From contig CAZCOA010000007.1 in assembly GCA_964500225.1 (NCBI GenBank), forward strand, positions 1-64,000: a stretch of DNA of 64,000 nucleotides, given 5' to 3'. The position numbers were made by a program, and so were the translations under genes. Under the pieces are notes generated by a model. It worked only from the letters and a program-made list of their open reading frames with translations, searched no databases and was not told where the DNA came from. Origin of the DNA: JAAYDY01 sp964500225 (lineage in GTDB: Bacteria > Planctomycetota > Phycisphaerae > FEN-1346 > JAACEH01). How positions within the stretch are numbered: position 1 is the first letter of the stretch; every line of letters starts with the position of its first letter. Of the stretch, positions 8,546 through 17,068 are shown piece by piece.

Positions 8546-10801
8546 CTAGGGCGCCGGGGGCCACGTCAGGAGAAACTCCCGCGGGCCGTCGCGTGTCAGG
8601 TCGATTTCCCACGAGGCGTTCTGCGGCGAGGCGCCTTCGTCCAACGTCGCCCGGATGCGGTAGTGACCGTAGTAGCCGCGAAAAGTGAATCCGTAGCGGG
8701 CGTCGCACCGGCCTTCGGCCCAGGTGTGCCACGTGCGGCGAATCAGGCGAACCAACGCCTGGTACGACGGCTTGGGCGAGAGGTCCTCGCGCAGCAGACC
8801 GCCGGGCCGGCCGCCCGCGGCGAATCGGTCCGACAGGTCGTGCCACGAAATCGACGCGACGGCCTGGTGAGCGAACGCCGTCCGATAGAACTCCTCCACC
8901 GCCGCGGCCTGCGCGGCCTCGTCGCGCGGCGGACCGGGAATCATCACTTGGTCCAGATGCACGGGCAGGCCCCCACGACCGATGCGGTCCAGGATTGCGT
9001 CGAGTTCCTGCGCGCTCCACGGGCCGCGCGCCTGGTACGCCCCCAGGGCCACGCCGCCCAGCCCCGTCATGCGGTCGCCCGTGCCCCCGCGCGCCGCCGT
9101 CGCAGCGATCCAGACGTGCGACGTCGCCAGCAACATCGTCGCCCCCGGGTCCGCCTCGGCCGCCCAGGCGATGGGGTACTCGACCCCGAGCCGCAGCTTG
9201 CCGAAGTTGACCTGCGGCCAGGCGCCCGAGACCGCGTCCCAATACTGGACGCGCCCCTTGAAGTGCCCCACCACCTCCGCGATGTGCTGCCGCACGAGCG
9301 CCTCGATCTGCTCGGGCGATTCCTGTTGCCGAAGCCACAGCGGCTGCCCCTCGTTGGCCAGCAGCGGCGACCCTTTCACCAGCAGTCCCGCCGACTCGCA
9401 CCAGCGAACCATCGGCTCGGGGCCCGGTCGGCCGCGCACGTCGCGATGCCAGTCGAGCCGCCCCTGACGGTATTCCAGCAGCGACCAGTGCATCGGCACC
9501 ACGGCCAGGTTGAACAGTTCGCGGAAGCGGCGCAGGTACGCCTGGTTCTGCCGCTCGTCGTCGAACAGCCCGAACGCGAACAGGTTGCACCCGAAGGGAA
9601 ACTCGTGGGTCATCTGCTCGGCGGTCACCTGGGCGCCGTCGAGCGCCGATCCGTCGCCGCGTCGGAGTCGGACCACCACCTCGGCGGTGCGCAGGTGCAA
9701 GGTCTTTTCGCGCAGACGGTACGGACGCAGGTACACGTCCTCGGTGTCGTCCAGCAGTTGCCTGGCCACGACCAGGGCGCGGTGAACCTCGGCGGCCTGC
9801 TGGCCCGCGTCGTGCGCGGTACTGGCGGCCATGGCCACCAATCCCCAGAGCTGCGCCCCCGTGTGGGCTCGTTGCAGGAACTCGTCGGTCCGGGCGGTGA
9901 GCATGTACGGCCCCTGAAGCACCTGCCGTCGCAGGGCCTCGGCGGCCTCCTGGGCCCGCAGGCGTCGGGCCACGGCCTCCGCCGGCGGCCCTGGGATCAG
10001 CACCGCCTCGAGCGCCCCGCGCAGGGCCTCGACATACGCCGCCGCGCTGCCGCGCGCCGCCGCATACGACCGGTCCAGCGACGGGCCCTCTTGCTTCCAC
10101 GCCATCAGTTTCCGGTCGCTCGCCGCCATCACCTCGCGGACCATCCGCTCCAGCAGCCCCAGCAGCTCGTTCACCTCGTCCGGCGACAGCGATCGCCGCA
10201 GCCACGGGCTGCCGACCAGTTCCTGCGGCACGCCGGCCGAGGTTTCCAACGTCACCGGACGCCCATCGGGCAACACAAACCGCGACGAAAACCCGCACCC
10301 GGCCGACTCGTTCCAGACGCGGATCAGCAGCCGATTCCATCCCTGCGACAGCCGCACGGGAACCTTCTCCTGGTCGGCCTGCCACGAGCCGATCTTGTCG
10401 TTCGGCGATGTGAACACGCACCGCCCGTTGAGTGTTACTTGAACCCGGTCGTCGCTGCCGATCAGGAGCACCAAGTCCTGGTCGGTCTGGCTGCGCACGT
10501 AAACGTGGGCCAGCGTCGCGGCCGACGGCGCCGGCCCCAGCACCCCCACGTCCACATACCCGCGCGGGTCGGCGTCGATCGGCACCCACAGGCGCCCCAT
10601 CGTGTTATGCCCCTCGAACGGCAACTCCTCCGGCCCCACCAGTTGCCGCTCGGGCTCGAGGTCGCGGAAGGGACCGCAGGCCAAAAACTGCCGCACGAAC
10701 GGGCTGCCCGCAGCCTGCCCCAGCGCGCAGGAGGCCGCCGCCCACGACGCCAGCAGCGCCGCGGCACACCACGACCACGATGTCCGACCGGCGGATCTCA
10801 T
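8546..10801 (-). CDS. Large secreted protein with degenerate GH10-like domain
   Basis: The 751-aa product has a signal peptide (about residues 1-30). A beta-rich carbohydrate-binding-like region follows, about 35-190, containing DDRVQVTLNGRCVF. A helical stretch comes next, then a segment from about residue 395 (HEFPFGCNLFAFG) to 700 that follows the glycoside hydrolase family 10 TIM-barrel pattern. The two places where GH10 enzymes carry catalytic glutamates read WDAVSGAWP (about 519) and VHLDQVMIPG (about 615), so neither glutamate is present. The protein may be a non-catalytic polysaccharide binder or use different chemistry. GGGAGGG precedes the ATG at 10801. The gene is divergent from the lipoate operon. 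Confidence 0.8.
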   Translation of the reverse strand: MRSAGRTSWSWCAAALLASWAAASCALGQAAGSPFVRQFLACGPFRDLEPERQLVGPEELPFEGHNTMGRLWVPIDADPRGYVDVGVLGPAPSAATLAHVYVRSQTDQDLVLLIGSDDRVQVTLNGRCVFTSPNDKIGSWQADQEKVPVRLSQGWNRLLIRVWNESAGCGFSSRFVLPDGRPVTLETSAGVPQELVGSPWLRRSLSPDEVNELLGLLERMVREVMAASDRKLMAWKQEGPSLDRSYAAARGSAAAYVEALRGALEAVLIPGPPAEAVARRLRAQEAAEALRRQVLQGPYMLTARTDEFLQRAHTGAQLWGLVAMAASTAHDAGQQAAEVHRALVVARQLLDDTEDVYLRPYRLREKTLHLRTAEVVVRLRRGDGSALDGAQVTAEQMTHEFPFGCNLFAFGLFDDERQNQAYLRRFRELFNLAVVPMHWSLLEYRQGRLDWHRDVRGRPGPEPMVRWCESAGLLVKGSPLLANEGQPLWLRQQESPEQIEALVRQHIAEVVGHFKGRVQYWDAVSGAWPQVNFGKLRLGVEYPIAWAAEADPGATMLLATSHVWIAATAARGGTGDRMTGLGGVALGAYQARGPWSAQELDAILDRIGRGGLPVHLDQVMIPGPPRDEAAQAAAVEEFYRTAFAHQAVASISWHDLSDRFAAGGRPGGLLREDLSPKPSYQALVRLIRRTWHTWAEGRCDARYGFTFRGYYGHYRIRATLDEGASPQNASWEIDLTRDGPREFLLTWPPAP

Positions 10802-10922
10802 CCGTCCCTCCCGATACGGGCATTCTATGAAACCAACATCGAATTGCAACCTATCGCTGGAAGCCGCGGACGCAGGCGGCCCGCCCCCTTCGCCCCCTGC
10901 ATCCGAGGCCGCGTTGCCAACG

Positions 10923-10951
10923 TTGACTTGAGGGAGAGATGGCTGTAGACT
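10923..10951 (+). promoter_or_regulatory. Sigma-70-type promoter of the lipoate operon
   Basis: TTGACT (10923-10928) and TAGACT (10946-10951) are separated by 17 bases. The predicted start near 10958 gives a leader of about 67 bases before lpd. Confidence 0.65.
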
Positions 10952-11024
10952 GAACGGTCCGATTGTCGCAGGGACGGTCGTCTGGGCGACCGCCGGCGGC
11001 CGAACTGGGGAAGGAGAAACGATC

Positions 11025-12413
11025 GTGACGCGATACGATGTGGCGGTGGTGGGAGCCGGGCCGGGGGGATATGTGGCGGCGTTGCGTGCGGCGGTGTTGG
11101 GCGCGAAGGTCTGCCTGATCGAGAAAAGATACTTCGGCGGCACATGCCTGAACGTCGGGTGCATCCCGACCAAGGCCCTGCTGCACACAAGCGAGATCTT
11201 CTACCACATGTGCCGGGCGGAAGAGTACGGCCTGTCCACGGGCGGGCGCCCGTCGTTCGACTACGCCAACGTGATGGCCCGCACGCGCAAGGTGGTGGCC
11301 GGGCTGACCGGCGGCGTGCAGCAGTTGCTGAAGGCCCGCAAGGTGGACACGCTGATGGGCACGGGCAAGCTCCTCGGCGACGGCCGCGTGGAGGTGGACG
11401 ACGGCCGCGGCGGCAAGCAGACCGTCCTGGCCGACAGCATCATCATCGCCACGGGCTCGGCGCCGGTGCGGCCGAAGATGTTCCCGTTCGACGGCCGCCA
11501 CGTCGTGACGACCGACGAGGCCACCACGAGCGATTACCTTCCCGAGGAGATCCTGATCGTCGGCGGCGGCGTCATCGGCTGCGAGTTCGCGACGATCTAC
11601 AGCGAACTGGGTCGCAAGGTCACGCTGGTCGAGATGCTCGACACGCTGTGTCCGGGGATCGACCCCGACGTGGGCCGCGAAATCACGCGGAGCCTGAAGA
11701 AGCGCGGCGTGACCGTCAAGGTCAAGACGAAGATCACCGAGATGACCGTCTCGGGCGATGTCGTGACGGCGAAACTGGAAGACGGCGACGCGGTGCGGGC
11801 GGGCATGGCGCTGATTGCCGTGGGCCGCAAGCCGGTAACGGAGGGCCTGGGCCTGGAGGCCGCGGGCGTGAAGACCGAAGGCGGCCTGATTCCGGTGGAC
11901 TCGCAGTGCAAGACGAACGTGCCGGGGGTGTACGCCATCGGCGACTGCGCGACGCGGATCCAGTACGCCCACGTCGCCAGCCGCATGGGCACCGTGGCCG
12001 CCGAGACGGCCTGCGGACGCCGCGCCTCGGACGACCTGAGCGTTATTCCGGCGGGCGTCTATACGCACCCGGAGATCGCCACGGTGGGCCTCAGCGAGGC
12101 GCAGGCCAAGGACAAGGGCCTGAACGTGCGCGTTGTGAAGTTCCCGCTGCGGGCCTCGGGCATGGCCCAGGCCTACGGCGAGACCGACGGCATGATCAAA
12201 CTGGTGGCCGACGCCAAGACGGGCGAGATCCTCGGCGCCGTCTGCGTCGGGCAGCACGCCACGGACGTGGTTCACGAGCTGGCTATCGCGATGCGCAACG
12301 AGCTGACGATCGACGAGGTGGCCGACACGATCCACGCGCATCCGACGTTCTCCGAGGGCGTGCTGGAAGCGGCGGAGTTGTGGCTCGGCAAACCCGTGCA
12401 CACGGTGGCATAG
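11025..12413 (+). CDS. lpd: Dihydrolipoyl dehydrogenase (E3)
   Basis: This FAD enzyme re-oxidises dihydrolipoyl groups of 2-oxoacid dehydrogenase or glycine-cleavage complexes with NAD+. At 462 aa it is full length. The FAD-binding GAGPGGY motif lies near residue 8. The redox-active disulfide is in GGTCLNVGC (about residues 40 and 45). The NAD-binding GGGVIGCEFA is near 180, and the C-terminal dimer-interface HAHPTFSE near 440 supplies the catalytic His-Glu pair. It opens an operon with lipB, lipA and a lipoyl-domain protein, so carrier, cofactor synthesis and reoxidation are encoded together. E1 and E2 genes are not in this window. The ATG is preceded by GGGGAAGGAG. Confidence 0.97.
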   Translation: MTRYDVAVVGAGPGGYVAALRAAVLGAKVCLIEKRYFGGTCLNVGCIPTKALLHTSEIFYHMCRAEEYGLSTGGRPSFDYANVMARTRKVVAGLTGGVQQLLKARKVDTLMGTGKLLGDGRVEVDDGRGGKQTVLADSIIIATGSAPVRPKMFPFDGRHVVTTDEATTSDYLPEEILIVGGGVIGCEFATIYSELGRKVTLVEMLDTLCPGIDPDVGREITRSLKKRGVTVKVKTKITEMTVSGDVVTAKLEDGDAVRAGMALIAVGRKPVTEGLGLEAAGVKTEGGLIPVDSQCKTNVPGVYAIGDCATRIQYAHVASRMGTVAAETACGRRASDDLSVIPAGVYTHPEIATVGLSEAQAKDKGLNVRVVKFPLRASGMAQAYGETDGMIKLVADAKTGEILGAVCVGQHATDVVHELAIAMRNELTIDEVADTIHAHPTFSEGVLEAAELWLGKPVHTVA

Positions 12414-12428
12414 CGAAAGGTCGGCGCC

Positions 12429-13124
12429 GTGGTGTCCCGGGGCGACAACCTCACGGTGGGGCGGCGCGGCCGCATGGCCTACGGGCCGGCCCGGGACGTG
12501 CAGCGGCGAGCCGTCGAGCGCGTCCGCCGCGGCCGCGAGGACGGCCGCCCCGTCGAGTACCTGCTCCTGGTCGAGCACGATCCGCCGGTGATCACCCTGG
12601 GCCGCAGCGGCAAGAGCGAGCACCTGCTCGCCACGCCGGAGCGTCTGGCCGCCCTGGGCGTCGAGTGCTACGAGTCGTCGCGCGGCGGCGACGTAACGTA
12701 CCATGGGCCCGGCCAGGTGGTGGCGTATCCCGTGTTGGACCTGACGCGCCACGGCCGCGATGTGCACCGGTACCTGCGCGATCTGGAAGAAACAGTGCTC
12801 GGGCTGCTCCGACGCCTGGGGCTTGATGGCCGCCGCGACGAGCGGTATACCGGCGTTTGGGTCGGCAACGACAAGGTCTGCGCGATCGGCGTGGCCATCA
12901 CGCGCTGGGTGTCGTACCACGGCCTGGCCCTGAATGTGAGTACCGACCTGGATTACTTCGGCCTGATCGTGCCGTGCGGCATCCGCGAGCGCGGAGTGAC
13001 CAGTCTGTCCAGGCTCCTGGGCCGCGACGTGCCGACGGCCGAGGCCGCCGACGCCCTGGTGGGCGAATTCGTCCGCGTGTTCGGCTTCGCCGGCGCCACG
13101 GAGCTGACGCCCGCCGACCTGTGA
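12429..13124 (+). CDS. lipB: Octanoyl-[acyl carrier protein]:protein octanoyltransferase
   Basis: LipB transfers octanoate from acyl carrier protein to lipoyl domains, the first step of lipoate assembly. The product is 231 aa. The family signature GGDVTYHGPGQ lies near residue 88, the catalytic lysine is in NDKVCAIG (about 146) and the catalytic cysteine in IVPCGI (about 181). A GTG at 12429 with GAAAGG upstream is the likely start; an ATG at 12474 is possible but would remove part of the first strand. It lies 15 bases after lpd and 78 bases before lipA, so LipB and LipA act sequentially from one transcript. Confidence 0.95.
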   Translation: MVSRGDNLTVGRRGRMAYGPARDVQRRAVERVRRGREDGRPVEYLLLVEHDPPVITLGRSGKSEHLLATPERLAALGVECYESSRGGDVTYHGPGQVVAYPVLDLTRHGRDVHRYLRDLEETVLGLLRRLGLDGRRDERYTGVWVGNDKVCAIGVAITRWVSYHGLALNVSTDLDYFGLIVPCGIRERGVTSLSRLLGRDVPTAEAADALVGEFVRVFGFAGATELTPADL

Positions 13125-13202
13125 ACGCCTCCCGCTCGAGGGAAAGAGCCCGGAGTCCGCGTAGGTCCGGCGGCCCCCCTCCAGCCGGCTGACGAGGAAA
13201 CG

Positions 13203-14102
13203 ATGAACGAACCCCTACACGACAGCGGATCTGCACCGCAACGGCGCTTGCCGCCCTGGCTGAAGAAACGATTGCCGCACGGCGGCGCCGTGGCCCAGAC
13301 GCGCGCCATCCTCGAAGAACTCGGCCTGGAAACCGTGTGTCGATCGGCTCACTGCCCGAACCTGCCGGAGTGTTTCGCGCGGCACACGGCGACGTTCATG
13401 ATCCTGGGGTCCCGCTGCACGCGGAACTGCCGGTTCTGCGCCGTGGATCACGCCGCGCCCGACGCCGTGCGCGACGACGAGCCGGAGGCCGTGGCCGAGG
13501 CCTCGGCGCGGATGCGGTTGCGGCACGTGGTCGTGACGAGCGTGACGCGCGACGATCTGCCCGACGGCGGCGCAGGCCACTTCGCCCGCGTCATCCGCGC
13601 GGTGCGCAGGCGATTGCCCGAGGCGATCATCGAGGTGCTGACGCCCGATTTCCAGGGCGACCGCGACGCCCTGGCGGCCGTCATCGAGGCCGAACCGGCG
13701 GTGTTCAACCACAATGTCGAGACCGTGCCGCGGCTGTACCCGGCTCTGCGGCCGCAGGCCGACTACCGCCGCAGCCTCGATGTGCTGCGATGGGCCCGCG
13801 AGATGGCCGCGTCGCGCAGCCGCCGCATCTTCACCAAGAGCGGCCTGATGGTCGGTTGCGGCGAGCGGACCGACGAGCTCCGCGCCGTCTTCGACGACCT
13901 GCGCGCCGCCGGGTGCGAGATCCTGACCATCGGCCAGTACCTGGCGCCCAGCAGCAGCCATTACCCGGTGGATCGGTTCGTGCCGCCGGAGGAATTCGCC
14001 GACTACGAGGCCGAAGCCCGCCGCCGCGGATTCCTGGCGGTTGCCTCTGGCCCGTTCGTCCGCTCCAGCTATAATGCGCAGTCGCTGTTCGAGTCGATCT
14101 GA
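13203..14102 (+). CDS. lipA: Lipoyl synthase
   Basis: LipA is a radical SAM enzyme that inserts two sulfur atoms into protein-bound octanoate. The 299-aa protein shows both iron-sulfur cluster sites. The auxiliary cluster motif is CRSAHCPNLPEC (about residues 45-56). The radical SAM motif is CTRNCRFC (about 70-77). The C-terminal RSSY motif is present in FVRSSYNAQ. The ribosome site GAGGAAACG sits close to the ATG. Its place between lipB and a lipoyl-domain gene suggests that the downstream protein is one of its substrates. Confidence 0.97.
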   Translation: MNEPLHDSGSAPQRRLPPWLKKRLPHGGAVAQTRAILEELGLETVCRSAHCPNLPECFARHTATFMILGSRCTRNCRFCAVDHAAPDAVRDDEPEAVAEASARMRLRHVVVTSVTRDDLPDGGAGHFARVIRAVRRRLPEAIIEVLTPDFQGDRDALAAVIEAEPAVFNHNVETVPRLYPALRPQADYRRSLDVLRWAREMAASRSRRIFTKSGLMVGCGERTDELRAVFDDLRAAGCEILTIGQYLAPSSSHYPVDRFVPPEEFADYEAEARRRGFLAVASGPFVRSSYNAQSLFESI

Positions 14103-14184
14103 AACGCAGGACGGGTGTCCCGCACCCGCCCTCCAACGAAGTCCGCGCGGATCCCAACGATCCGCCCTTCATAAGGAACACTCC

Positions 14185-14433
14185 ATGGCCGAAATCGAAG
14201 TCACACTGCCCTCCCTCGGCGACGATGCCGGCGACCACGCCGAGGTCAGTTTCTGGTACGTCGATCCCGGCGAGGCCGTCGGCAAAGGCGACAGCCTCCT
14301 CCAGATGCTCACCGACAAGGCTACCTTCGACGTGCCGAGCCCGGCCGCCGGCATCGTCAAGGCGCACAGGTGCGCCGAGGGCGACCGTGTCGCCGTCGGC
14401 GACGTGATTTGCCTCCTGGAAACAAGCGAGTGA
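14185..14433 (+). CDS. Free-standing lipoyl domain protein
   Basis: The 82-aa protein is a single biotinyl/lipoyl-attachment domain of the 2-oxoacid dehydrogenase E2 type. The lysine to be lipoylated is in LTDKATFDVPSPAAG (about residue 47) at the expected hairpin turn. No peripheral-subunit-binding or acyltransferase core follows: the reading frame stops immediately and tmk begins three bases later. AAGGAA precedes the ATG. The context with lpd, lipB and lipA argues that it is lipoylated and oxidised by the adjacent E3. Its partner enzyme is unknown. It could be a carrier for a separate E2 core or for another lipoate-dependent pathway. GcvH is unlikely, being about 125 aa with a different motif. 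Confidence 0.88.
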   Translation: MAEIEVTLPSLGDDAGDHAEVSFWYVDPGEAVGKGDSLLQMLTDKATFDVPSPAAGIVKAHRCAEGDRVAVGDVICLLETSE

Positions 14434-14435
14434 CC

Positions 14436-15068
14436 ATGTCTCCGCGCCGCCGCAAACGAGGTTTCTTCATCGTGCTCGACGGGCCCGACGGCTCGGGCAA
14501 ATCGACCCAGGTCGAGCTGCTCACCCAGCGCCTGCGACGCGAGGGCATCGAGGCCTCCAGCGTCCGCGACCCCGGCGGCACGGTCGTCAGCGAACGCATC
14601 CGCGGCATCCTGCTCGACCCGTCGTTGCCCGACGTGGACGCGCGCACCGAGATGTTCCTCTACATGGCCAGCCGCGCCGAGATGGTGGCCCGCGTCGTGC
14701 GGCCGGCCGTCGAGTCGGGCCTGACCATCGTCAGCGACCGGTTCCTGTCGAGCACGGTGGCGTATCAGGGCTACGCCGGCGGCCTGGACCCGAAGCAGAT
14801 TCTCCGCGTGGGCCGCATCGCCTGCCAGGGCCTCTGGCCCGATCTGGTCATTCTGCTGGACCTGCCGGCCCGCGAGGGGCTGGCACGCATCCGGCGCGAC
14901 CACGACCGTATGGAACTCAAGGGCGAGGCGTTTCACGAGGCCGTCGTCCGCGGGTTCCGCGAGTTGGCCCGCATGGATCCGCGGCGCCACGTGCTCGTCA
15001 GTGCTCGCGGCCCCGTGGAGACGGTAGCACGCCGCGTCTGGAAGGTGGTCAAACGTGTCGTTTGCTGA
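14436..15068 (+). CDS. tmk: Thymidylate kinase
   Basis: The enzyme phosphorylates dTMP to dTDP in deoxynucleotide supply. The 210-aa product has the P-loop GPDGSGKST near residue 17, the RDPGGT motif (normally REPGGT) that binds dTMP, DRFLSSTVAYQGY for the substrate site, and a C-terminal lid with RRDHDRME. The ATG at 14436 sits two bases after the stop of the lipoyl-domain gene, and the frame overlaps the start of holB, so translation is probably coupled. tmk-holB adjacency is common in bacteria. Confidence 0.95.
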   Translation: MSPRRRKRGFFIVLDGPDGSGKSTQVELLTQRLRREGIEASSVRDPGGTVVSERIRGILLDPSLPDVDARTEMFLYMASRAEMVARVVRPAVESGLTIVSDRFLSSTVAYQGYAGGLDPKQILRVGRIACQGLWPDLVILLDLPAREGLARIRRDHDRMELKGEAFHEAVVRGFRELARMDPRRHVLVSARGPVETVARRVWKVVKRVVC

Positions 15069-16161
15069 GCTTCAGCATCAGCCGTCCGCCGTGGCGGCGC
15101 TGGAGGCCGCCCTCGCCGCCGAGCGCGTGCCGCACGCCTTCATCTTCTGCGGACCCGCCGGCGTCGGCAAGGCCCTGGCGGCGCGACTCCTGGCACGGAC
15201 TCTCTTGTGTGACCGCCAAGCGACCGCCCGCGGCAAGACCCAAACCGTCACGGCGTGCGGCTCCTGTCGCCAGTGCCGCCTTTGCGACGCCGGCACACAC
15301 CCCGACCTCAACTGGTTCGCCAAGCCGGCCGACCGCGCCGACCTGCCGATCAGCCTGGTCACCCGGCGCGACGATTCCCCGCCGGGGCTCACGATCAACG
15401 AGTCGGTGCTCCTGAAACCCATGCAGGCCGCCTGTCGCGTCACCGTGATCGAAGACGCCGAAGCGATGAACGCCGCAGCCGCCAACGCCTTCCTGAAAAC
15501 GTTCGAGGAATCGCCCCAGGGGTCCTACCTGGTGCTGTTGGTGACCTCGCTGGACCGGCTGTTGCCGACGATCCGCAGTCGCGGGCAACTGGTCCGCTTT
15601 CGCGCCTTGCCGCACCGGTTCGTAGCCGAGGTGCTCGCTCGCCAGACGGACCTCGGCCCCGACGACGCAGCCATCCTGGCCCGGTTCAGCGAAGGCAGCA
15701 TCGCGCGCGGCACGGCTTTGGCGCGAAGCGGTTTCCTGGCTCTGCGCCGCGACGTGCTGGAGGCCCTGCCCGAGGCCGGCCGCGCCGAGGCCCTCGCGCT
15801 GGCCGATGCCGTCATGGAATGGGCCTCGCGGCAGGCCGACCTGCAGCAGACCACCGGCAGAAAAGTGGAAGAGAACGAGCTGCGACGAATCCACCTCAAA
15901 CACGCCCTGGACCTGATGGGCAGCCTGCTGCGCGACGTGCTAGTAGCCGCCACGGCGGGCCCCGACGCGCACCTGCTGAACGCCGACGCGACGCCCCTGG
16001 TGCAGCGCATCGCGCAACGCCTGGCCCCGGACGCCCTCGAAGGCGGCCTGCGACGCATGATCCAGTACCAGACCTACGTGGACCGCAACGTCCACAACGC
16101 CCTGCTCATCGAGAATGCTTGCCTCGACATGGCCGACCTTCTGGCCCCCCTGCGGAGCTGA
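15055..16161 (+). CDS. holB: DNA polymerase III delta-prime subunit (clamp loader)
   Basis: This subunit is the stator of the clamp-loader AAA+ pentamer. The 368-aa product shows a Walker A-like GPAGVGKA near residue 35, a zinc-binding cluster CGSCRQCRLC near 66-75, and the conserved NAFLKTFEE segment. The usual SRC motif reads IRSRGQ, so the cysteine is glycine. The GTG start at 15055 overlaps the last 14 bases of tmk. It could alternatively be a DnaX-like ATPase, but the tmk linkage and the altered SRC motif favour delta-prime. Confidence 0.9.
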   Translation: MSFAELQHQPSAVAALEAALAAERVPHAFIFCGPAGVGKALAARLLARTLLCDRQATARGKTQTVTACGSCRQCRLCDAGTHPDLNWFAKPADRADLPISLVTRRDDSPPGLTINESVLLKPMQAACRVTVIEDAEAMNAAAANAFLKTFEESPQGSYLVLLVTSLDRLLPTIRSRGQLVRFRALPHRFVAEVLARQTDLGPDDAAILARFSEGSIARGTALARSGFLALRRDVLEALPEAGRAEALALADAVMEWASRQADLQQTTGRKVEENELRRIHLKHALDLMGSLLRDVLVAATAGPDAHLLNADATPLVQRIAQRLAPDALEGGLRRMIQYQTYVDRNVHNALLIENACLDMADLLAPLRS

Positions 16162-16224
16162 TCCGTCCGCGCACCGCACCAGGCCCCAGGATCTCCACGG
16201 ACAGGACCGCGTGCCGCTTCGCTC

Positions 16225-16965
16225 TCACCGGCCGCCCTGGCGGCGGCGCTCGGCGATTTCGACCGGGGCCGGACGACGCACATAGAGCGGCTCGAGCAAC
16301 TCCGGCGCCACGTGGTGCCCCGCCCGATGCAGACGCAGACCCAGCGCCGCCACGACGGCCGCACGCGGCGTCCAGAGCGACGCCTCGGCCCACCGCCGCC
16401 CGGCAAATGCCTCGCCGCACCGGCCCAGCCCGTCGCCCACCAGCAGCGCATCCGGCGGAATCGCGGCGACAGCCTCCTGCGGCGAACCCACGCCCTCGGC
16501 CACTGTGCGCCGCAGCATACCGTCGTCCTCGCGACGATACGCCGCCCAATACACGCCGTCGCGCTGCGCGTAGCAGACCACGCCGATGGACCGCTCGCAC
16601 GCCGGCGCGTTCGACCCGATGACCTCCAATGTCGGCACGGCGACCACCGCCAACGACGGTTGCTGCGACGCCCACGTCCGCGCGATCGTCACACCAATAC
16701 GCAGCCCCGTGAAGCTCCCCGGCCCGATGCTCAGGGCCAACACGCCCACGTCGCGCGGCGACCAGCCCGCCGCCGCCACCGTCGCCGACAGCAGCGGCAT
16801 CAGTTCGCGCCCGTGCTGCATCCCTTCCGTCAGGGCCCGCTCGGCGACCACGCGCCCGTCCTCCGTCAGCGCGATGCTCCCGATGCGGCCCGAGGTCTCC
16901 AGTGCCACCAGCCGCACCGGACGATGACCGTCCCGATGTTCGCCGCGCAGATCGTTTGCGTCCAT
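16225..16965 (-). CDS. tsaB: tRNA N6-threonylcarbamoyladenosine biosynthesis protein TsaB
   Basis: TsaB is the non-catalytic partner of TsaD in making t6A37 of ANN-decoding tRNAs. The 246-aa product has the ASKHA-fold start LVALETSGRIGSIAL and the diagnostic ALSIGPGSFTGLRIGV motif. AGAGGA is positioned six bases before the ATG at 16965; an upstream ATG at 16971 would be too close to it. It is the last gene of the (-) operon. tsaD and tsaE are not in this window. Confidence 0.92.
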   Translation of the reverse strand: MDANDLRGEHRDGHRPVRLVALETSGRIGSIALTEDGRVVAERALTEGMQHGRELMPLLSATVAAAGWSPRDVGVLALSIGPGSFTGLRIGVTIARTWASQQPSLAVVAVPTLEVIGSNAPACERSIGVVCYAQRDGVYWAAYRREDDGMLRRTVAEGVGSPQEAVAAIPPDALLVGDGLGRCGEAFAGRRWAEASLWTPRAAVVAALGLRLHRAGHHVAPELLEPLYVRRPAPVEIAERRRQGGR

Positions 16966-17068
16966 AGTCATTCCTCTCACTCCACGCTTCCTTCACGTGG
17001 GCCCTTCGTGGTCACCCGAGCGCGTCCATGCCCCCCGACCCGCGGCAAGCGCCCGCCCGGCTACACAG

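Noticed and set aside
8094..10948. Long open frames in other frames over the GH10-like gene
   Set aside because: They are Arg/Gly/Pro-rich shadow translations without ribosome sites or family motifs; the 8546-10801 frame has a signal peptide and domain pattern.
10851..12920. Open frame of 689 codons on (-) across the lpd/lipB region
   Set aside because: It is fully antisense to lpd and lipB, whose catalytic motifs are intact.
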